Assembly: GCA_030272585.1 (NCBI GenBank)
Contig: BSYQ01000004.1
Location: 3,410,001-3,474,000 of the forward strand
Origin: Bryopsis sp. KO-2023
Lineage: Eukaryota > Chlorophyta > Ulvophyceae > Bryopsidales > Bryopsidaceae
DNA length: 64,000 nucleotides
Direction of reading: 5' to 3'
The notes under the pieces were generated by a model. It did no database searches and was not told the origin of the DNA. It saw only the letters and a list, made by a program, of their open reading frames with translations. The position numbers and the translations under genes are program-made. Numbering within the stretch: the stretch's first letter is position 1; every line of letters begins with the position of its first letter. Of this stretch, positions 58,756-64,000 are shown piece after piece.

Positions 58756-59067
58756 ACTGTTCGTTTTTTCCTCCGTTCTTTTTCCCGAACGGCAAAACTG
58801 CGTCAGGCAAGTGGTCCGCGCCCCCCCTCCCCAAAAGGGTCTAAAAATAGAAACAGATCCATTTGATGTCGATCATTCTGGAAGTCATGGAGGAAAAAAA
58901 CTCTGCTGGAAGCCACACTTCAGCCTAACGCAGTTCGATTAACGGTCTCTGTCCTTCGCTGAGCGAACCCCGTGCTAAACGCTGCTTCTCACTTGGTGCC
59001 ATTCCACGACGCGAGTTTCGAAGGAGGAATTGGAACAACAAGCGACGACGTGTAAACGGGGTGAAGG
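58756..59067. promoter_or_regulatory. Compact divergent promoter, TGA / calreticulin
   Basis: 312 bp between start codons. It contains TGACG on the minus strand at 58801-58805 (core of TGA-factor sites; a 5-mer, so weak) and GACGACGTGT at 59044-59053, one mismatch from the XBP1/bZIP60-type unfolded-protein-response element GATGACGTGT, 14 bases before the calreticulin ATG. A CCACG half-site lies at about 59013. Functional use is inferred. Confidence 0.4.
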
Positions 59068-62000
59068 ATGTTTTCGTCCTCTTGTTTGTGGCGCGCTGGG
59101 TTGCTGCTGTTGATATGCTCGGCGGTCCAGGGGAAAATCTACTTCCAAGAGACGTTTGATGGTGAGGGATGTCAGGGGATCCATAAACGCGACCACCCAT
59201 TCGAGTCGAAACCGATATTGATCCGAGAGTGCTGGACGAATTTGGCCTCGCTTCTCCTGTAAAGACGTTTAGCGGTGTCGCGATATCGAAGACGAGTGTG
59301 ATCCGTGTCCATCCCGATCTGAGTGGAAAGAAATCGATACCCACCTACACCAACACCCCACCAGGGCCTTCCGGACCTCCGCTCATTCTTGATCCCAAAT
59401 CAAAGCTTTTTGTCGTTCGTGTTGTGCAACCAGACAGTTGGGCGGATCGATGGACGAAGTCGTCTTGGAAAAAGGACGACGGCTCCGCGGGGGAATTCGT
59501 GCTCAGCGCTGGTGAATTTTACGGAGATGCCGAAGAGGACAAGGGGATCAAGACGACGCCGGACGCTCGCTTCTTTGCTATGTCGTCTCCCCTGACGGAA
59601 CCTTTTGACAACGAGGGAAAAGACCTCGTCTTCCAGGTCGGGACACTATACTTTTGAAAACGTGCATGGTCACTTGGACGATCAAGCCCTGATGAAGCCC
59701 CCCCAAAAAAAAATGAAAAATTGAAAAAAAACAAATTCTCCTGGTAAAGCCCTTTTCTATGTGATCAATCTGGGGCATCAGGCCGCATGAAAGCTCCACA
59801 GTGATACACAATATGCACACTGTTTCTTGAATTTTTTTTGGTTAGTTTGTTTTTGTGGCATGAGTCATCCGCAGTGAGAGGCATAGATTGCATCGTAATT
59901 TATGATAAAGACGGCGTTTTGTTTTCTTTTTTTACTTTTTTTTTGTAAATCACAGAAAATATTAAGTTAAGTTGTTTGTCGGATTTGAGGGGGGGGAATC
60001 GTTTTGGTGTTCTAGTTCTCCGTCAAACACGAGCAAAAAATCGACTGTGGAGGAGGATACCTAAAGCTGATTCCACACTCAAGGTGAGGGGAAATCATGC
60101 ACTGTCAGGTCCGACAAAGCCATTGAACAACAAAGAAGACGCAACGGTGCTACCCCCCCTTCCTTTTATGATTGGTGGTATATAGAAGCATCCATGAGAA
60201 ACCTTTGAGCTGGTTCGTCTCTTTTTCTTGGCATTTTTTCATGCCCTATTCCTACTGAGTGAAAACGCTCCGACACATTCCTACTCGAAGAAAAAATGAC
60301 GCTTAATGATCGTATGGAGAGAGATGCTGTACATTATTCATGAGAATTACGAAAGGATACAAAACACATATTAGATGCATTAGATTTAGATGCTGCCACA
60401 ACTATGATCGGATCCCTGAGCCAACGAGTGAATATAGAGTGATTTTTGGGTTTTTTTTTGTATGTGGATACAGCAAGGATGAAATGAAGGATTTCTCTGG
60501 AGATACCCCTTATCTGATCATGTTTGGGCCTGACATTTGCGGATATCAAACAAAGAGGGTCCACGTCATCCTCAAGCACAAGGACGAAAATCACCTCATC
60601 AAGAAGGACATCAAATGTCAGACTGACCAGCTGACTCATCTTTACACTCTTCACATCAAGTCTGACAATACTTACAGAGTGAGTAGCCCTATGAAGCCAT
60701 TGTTTTTTTTAACCCATTTTTACACATGTTGTTTGGGAAACCCTGTCGCATACTCTGAGCCGTTACTCATATTTTTTTATACATATCTGTTTGGTAATTT
60801 CTGGAATTGTCGATGAAGGTTGACTGTGTTGTGGGGTTTCGCTTCTGTACGAGGTTTTGAATATAATGTTTTCAAAAAATGTTTTTTAATGTTTTCTAAT
60901 GTGATATCTTGAAAATGTATATATTTGTACATTTGATACACTGTCCAGGGCTGTAGCTAAAACCTGGGTAATGGAATCCTTTCAGGTGTTGATAGATTTA
61001 GAGGAGGTCGAGTCTGGAGACCTCTTTTCCGACTGGAGCATGGTACCTCCAAGAAAAATCAAGGTATGCTCAAAGTTTGACAGGTGAATTATCTTTTTTT
61101 AATTTTTAAAAAGGAGGGTGTGTGTGTGTGGAGAGTTGAGCGCTTCATGCAATCCATCATCCAATAGAATTGTGAAAACATGAGGTTTTTTAAGCATGTG
61201 AATTTTGTAGTTTTCATTCCTGGTCTAAAAGAGACATGATCAACCCCCTGCACATTCCCCACTTTTTTCCCCAAAAACTTGTGTCTGAAGAATGCAGATG
61301 CTATCAAGGGGACTCACAATCTTTGAAACACAATATTATGTTTTCAAAGAGTCTATAAATAGCTACCGTTGGGAACCGATTAAATTGAGCGGCTGTAGTT
61401 TCAATTGATGAGCATTGCACGAAGTTTAAAAAACCTTTGTCTTTATTGTCATGTCTGCAATGCAACACCTTCCCAATTTTCTTTTCATTTTTTTGTTTGA
61501 TACTCTCCTAGTATGGCTTTGATTGCACGGATATGAGTGGGTAGGCATATTTCTGATGTGAAAAGGTAGGATGGCGCATTTGCAAGAAAATCTTCCATCC
61601 CAGGCATTGGGAGATAGGTCGAGGTTGAAAAAACACCTCAAAAATCTACGCATACACCCATGCACCTCTGAGTTTCTTTTTTTTTGTTACTAGGACCCGG
61701 AAGCCAAGAAGCCTGATGACTGGGATGAACGGGAGAAAATCCCAGACCCAGAAGCCAAAAAGCCTGACGACTGGAAGGATGAACCCGAATTCATCATAGA
61801 TCCAGAGGCCACCGAGCCGGAGGACTGGAACGAGGAAGAGGATGGAAAATGGGAGGCACCCAATATCCTAAATCCTGATTTCAGGGGCGAGTGGAAGCCT
61901 GAAATGATAGAGAACCCAGACTACAAGGGCAAATGGGTGGCACCTGAGATTGACAACCCAGAGTTTGTGGAGGACAACACGCTCTACCATCACCCTGACA

Positions 62001-62479
62001 TTGGATTCGTCGCATTCGAGCTCTGGCAGGTTGGTTTTTCCCCCCTCAGTGTTTGTGGTTTGAGTCTGAGGTATTGGTGTTGCAAGAGTAGTAGTTTTTG
62101 CTTTGTTTGTTCATTTCTAAGTCAGACGATTGCCGAAAACAAGCAATGATGTCAGGACTGAGCCATAGTTTCTGTGCAAATGACCAAACAGGTCAAGGCA
62201 GGATCGATTTTCGACAACATCATCTTGACGGATGATTTCGAGGAGGCGGAGGCTCTCGCCAAGAAAACTTTCATCAAAAACAAAGATGCCGAACGGGACA
62301 TGTTTGAGAAGATCAAGGAGGCGGAGCAGGCCAAGGAGACTGAACGGATGCAGAAAATGGAAGAAGAGAGAAAAGCTGCTGGGGACGGCGGGGACGAGGA
62401 GGACCTCGATGATGAGTATGGGGAAATCGATGATGAATACGCCGAAGAGGATGATGATATTGTGAAGGATGAACTCTGA
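59068..62479 (+). CDS. CRT: Calreticulin (ER lectin chaperone, calcium binding)
   Basis: Seven exons: 59068-59161, 59434-59636, 60016-60083, 60474-60678, 60986-61063, 61694-62029, 62192-62479; 423 residues. Signal peptide about 1-22. N domain: 'KIYFQETFD' joined to '[15 protein letters not shown]', '[18 protein letters not shown]', '[12 protein letters not shown]'; the lectin-site residues of this region are present. P domain, residues 217-328, has three A-type repeats ([30 protein letters not shown]) and three B-type repeats ([13 protein letters not shown] and variants). C domain has an acidic Glu/Asp tail ending KDEL, the ER-retrieval signal. It folds N-glycosylated proteins and buffers calcium. 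The third coding exon is only 68 bases; it was found by matching the CGGGY motif and phases. Confidence 0.97.
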
Positions 62480-62863
62480 GAGGGGGGAGTGTCTGCTATC
62501 TTGACCAATTATTGTCAAAAAAAAAAAAAAAGAGAACAAAAAGAATGTTTGATGAGGGCAGTTTGTGTGTTGGAAAATGGATTGCTCACTTTGGGGACCT
62601 GCAATCTTTTCTTTTCTTTTTTTCTTTTTCGGATTGGGCGTTTTCGTGTGGTTGAAAGCCAGTTCGTGTAAAAACTGTTTTTCCTTCGAAAATGCTTGTC
62701 GTTTTGGATATCGGGGAGTGACGTCTCGAGTGACCTGGCGGCGGCGCCGCCACCCAGTGATCGTCGAAGAGCGACCTTGTCCAATCCAAGAATTATAGTG
62801 CTCTTCAATCTTGTTCAGCTCTCAAACCTCACACCACCCCTCACACATCCTGAAGAAAAAAAA
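62480..62863. other. Intergenic between calreticulin and cysteine-rich protein gene
   Basis: Short gap of 384 bp holding the calreticulin 3' UTR and the promoter of the next gene. G/T-rich at its left end. Confidence 0.5.
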
Positions 62864-63954
62864 ATGCGAGGTAGGAGCTTGAGTGCGCTCGCTTCTCCAT
62901 GGAACAACACACTCCACACGACCCAGACCTGAGCTTCGTTTGGTGTCTTGTCGCCAGGCGGAAGGACGACTGCACAATGGGTCATTTTCGGGATATTCAT
63001 GCTTCTCGTGGCGGCGGAAAGTTGGGAGGAATCTGAATCGTCACAATCTGGATCCAGCAGTTCCGAGGAGACTCAAAGTCGCCCACGCGGCAGCGATTCA
63101 TCATCATCATCCTCAGAGTCAACAGAAGAATCCAGCGAACCAGGGAGGAAGTGCGGCAGGAATGAGGTGTGGATGGTGTCTACCGTTGAGATCTGAATCT
63201 CGTGTTGGGTGGCTTCTGCACCTGTAATATTCCTTGTGTGGATGTGGATGTTTAAATCTCGAGGTAACACACCGTGATCCTTGTGTTGTACCATATGGTT
63301 GGTATGAGAAGATGCTGTATTTCCGCCTTCATAGTGGAAAGAGAGCAAAAGGAGAGGGAGCAATGCACGTGTTAACTTTTGATTCTTTGTGCACCGCTCG
63401 CTGTGCTACTCTGAACTTGTTGACGGTCCAACCTGCAGGTTCAGACAATCTTGGGGCAATGCAGATGCTCTCGAGGATACACACGAGTCGATGGAGCTTG
63501 CAGACCGGCGTGCCCAGGCTGGGTAGGTGCCGATAGAAGTGTATGCTCTTATACTTCATGCATGTGTGTGAATGGCACGTGATGAGGGGGTTCGTATGTG
63601 TCTGTGCACTAGACGGAGTACTGGGACCGCTGGCGTAGCGAATGCCGTTGCCGAAGAGGTTTAGAGAGGGGGGCCAATGGGAAGTGCGGTAAAAGAACTT
63701 GCAGCGATGACGAGACAAAAGACCCCGACTCTGGAATGTGCCTGTGCACCGCTGAGAAGGAACGCCTGGATATCAACGGCAAGTGCAGGGAGTGTGATCC
63801 CAACTGCGCGGATGGGCGGTGCGTCAACTGGGGACTTTGCAGAGAATGCAAAACCCACTACTTTTTGGACGCGTACAACAAATGTTGCTTGGACAGGTTT
63901 TATTCGTTGAAATCGTCGTCGAGGAAAAGTAGAAAGCTGGCGGGATTGGTGTAA
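62864..63954 (+). CDS. Secreted cysteine-rich protein with furin-like/EGF-like repeats
   Basis: Exons 62864-62870 (only seven coding bases: Met, Arg and one base), 62958-63166, 63439-63522 and 63613-63954; 213 residues. The short first exon is accepted because the next exon has no good in-frame Met and joining gives a clean signal peptide (MRGGRTTAQWVIFGIFML, cleavage near residue 24). Residues about 25-65 are Ser/Glu-rich and disordered. Then about 20 Cys follow in CxC and CxxC spacings: 'QCRCSRGY', 'GACRPACPGW', 'CRCRRG', 'CLCTAEK', 'CRECDPNCADGRCVNWGLCREC', 'NKCCLD', resembling furin-like and growth-factor-receptor cysteine modules. The C-terminal end is basic (SSSRKSRK). Probably a disulfide-rich extracellular protein. 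No toxin or enzyme family is implied. An alternative donor at 63527 would change one joint. Confidence 0.8.
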
Positions 63955-64000
63955 AACTATGAATCGATAAAGAAGAAACCGTGAATTTGGTGTCTCAAAG

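Noticed and set aside
1..64000. CRISPR arrays, tRNA or rRNA genes, integrated viral genes
   Set aside because: No regularly spaced direct repeats, no recognisable tRNA or rRNA sequence, and no viral hallmark protein seen by eye; a covariance-model search would be decisive for tRNAs.

Overview
This is a nuclear window from a photosynthetic eukaryote, most likely a streptophyte (charophyte) green alga. Most genes are split by short GT-AG introns. Gene content points the same way: a GRF-interacting factor (GIF/AN3) with a plant-type SNH domain, a TGA-type bZIP with a DOG1 domain, an SnRK2-like kinase ending in an SnRK2 box, a CSLA/CSLC-like glycan synthase, an alpha-glucan phosphorylase with a transit-peptide-like N terminus, and calreticulin ending in KDEL. 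The species cannot be named from the sequence. I see no rRNA, tRNA, CRISPR array or intact transposon. All exon models below were built by eye, by joining GT-AG exons whose phases match; most were also checked against remembered family motifs.

Layout, left to right. 1-5.8 kb (+): a 5'-truncated LTD/fasciclin-like secreted protein with a ShK-like cysteine module, then a lysine/proline-rich repeat protein. 7.3-8.8 kb (+): a CAP10/POGLUT-like glycosyltransferase. 10.5-11.4 kb (-): a small unknown protein. 12.6-13.6 kb (+): an intronless SnRK2-like kinase. 14.7-16.5 kb (-): GIF, divergent from a receptor-like TKL kinase at 17.0-21.4 kb (+). 22.3-24.5 kb (+): serpin A. 26.0-27.4 kb (+): a second POGLUT-like gene. 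28.4-32.5 kb (+): alpha-glucan phosphorylase. 34.0-34.6 kb (-): a tentative 97-residue protein. 37.5-41.9 kb (-): a double-BTB protein. 44.1-46.5 kb (+): CSLA-like synthase. 46.5-54 kb: gene-poor, low-complexity DNA. 54.0-56.6 kb (-): serpin B. 57.4-58.8 kb (-): TGA bZIP, divergent from calreticulin at 59.1-62.5 kb (+). 62.9-64.0 kb (+): a secreted cysteine-rich protein.

How the genes may relate. Many products enter or serve the secretory pathway: FAS1 protein, two CAP10-type transferases, receptor kinase, two serpins, glycan synthase, calreticulin and the cysteine-rich protein. The rest are regulators (SnRK2, GIF, TGA, BTB) and starch turnover. This is ordinary eukaryotic gene order with no evidence of co-regulation, apart from two close divergent pairs (GIF/receptor kinase, TGA/calreticulin).

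The most unusual structural signals are: (i) a strand-composition pattern in which DNA downstream of genes is G-rich on the sense strand, flipping between convergent genes; (ii) the LTD-FAS1-ShK domain architecture; (iii) SnRK2 with Asn in place of the HRD His and no acidic domain II; (iv) two serpins with very different reactive-loop hinges; and (v) a short intronic repeat present in three unrelated genes.
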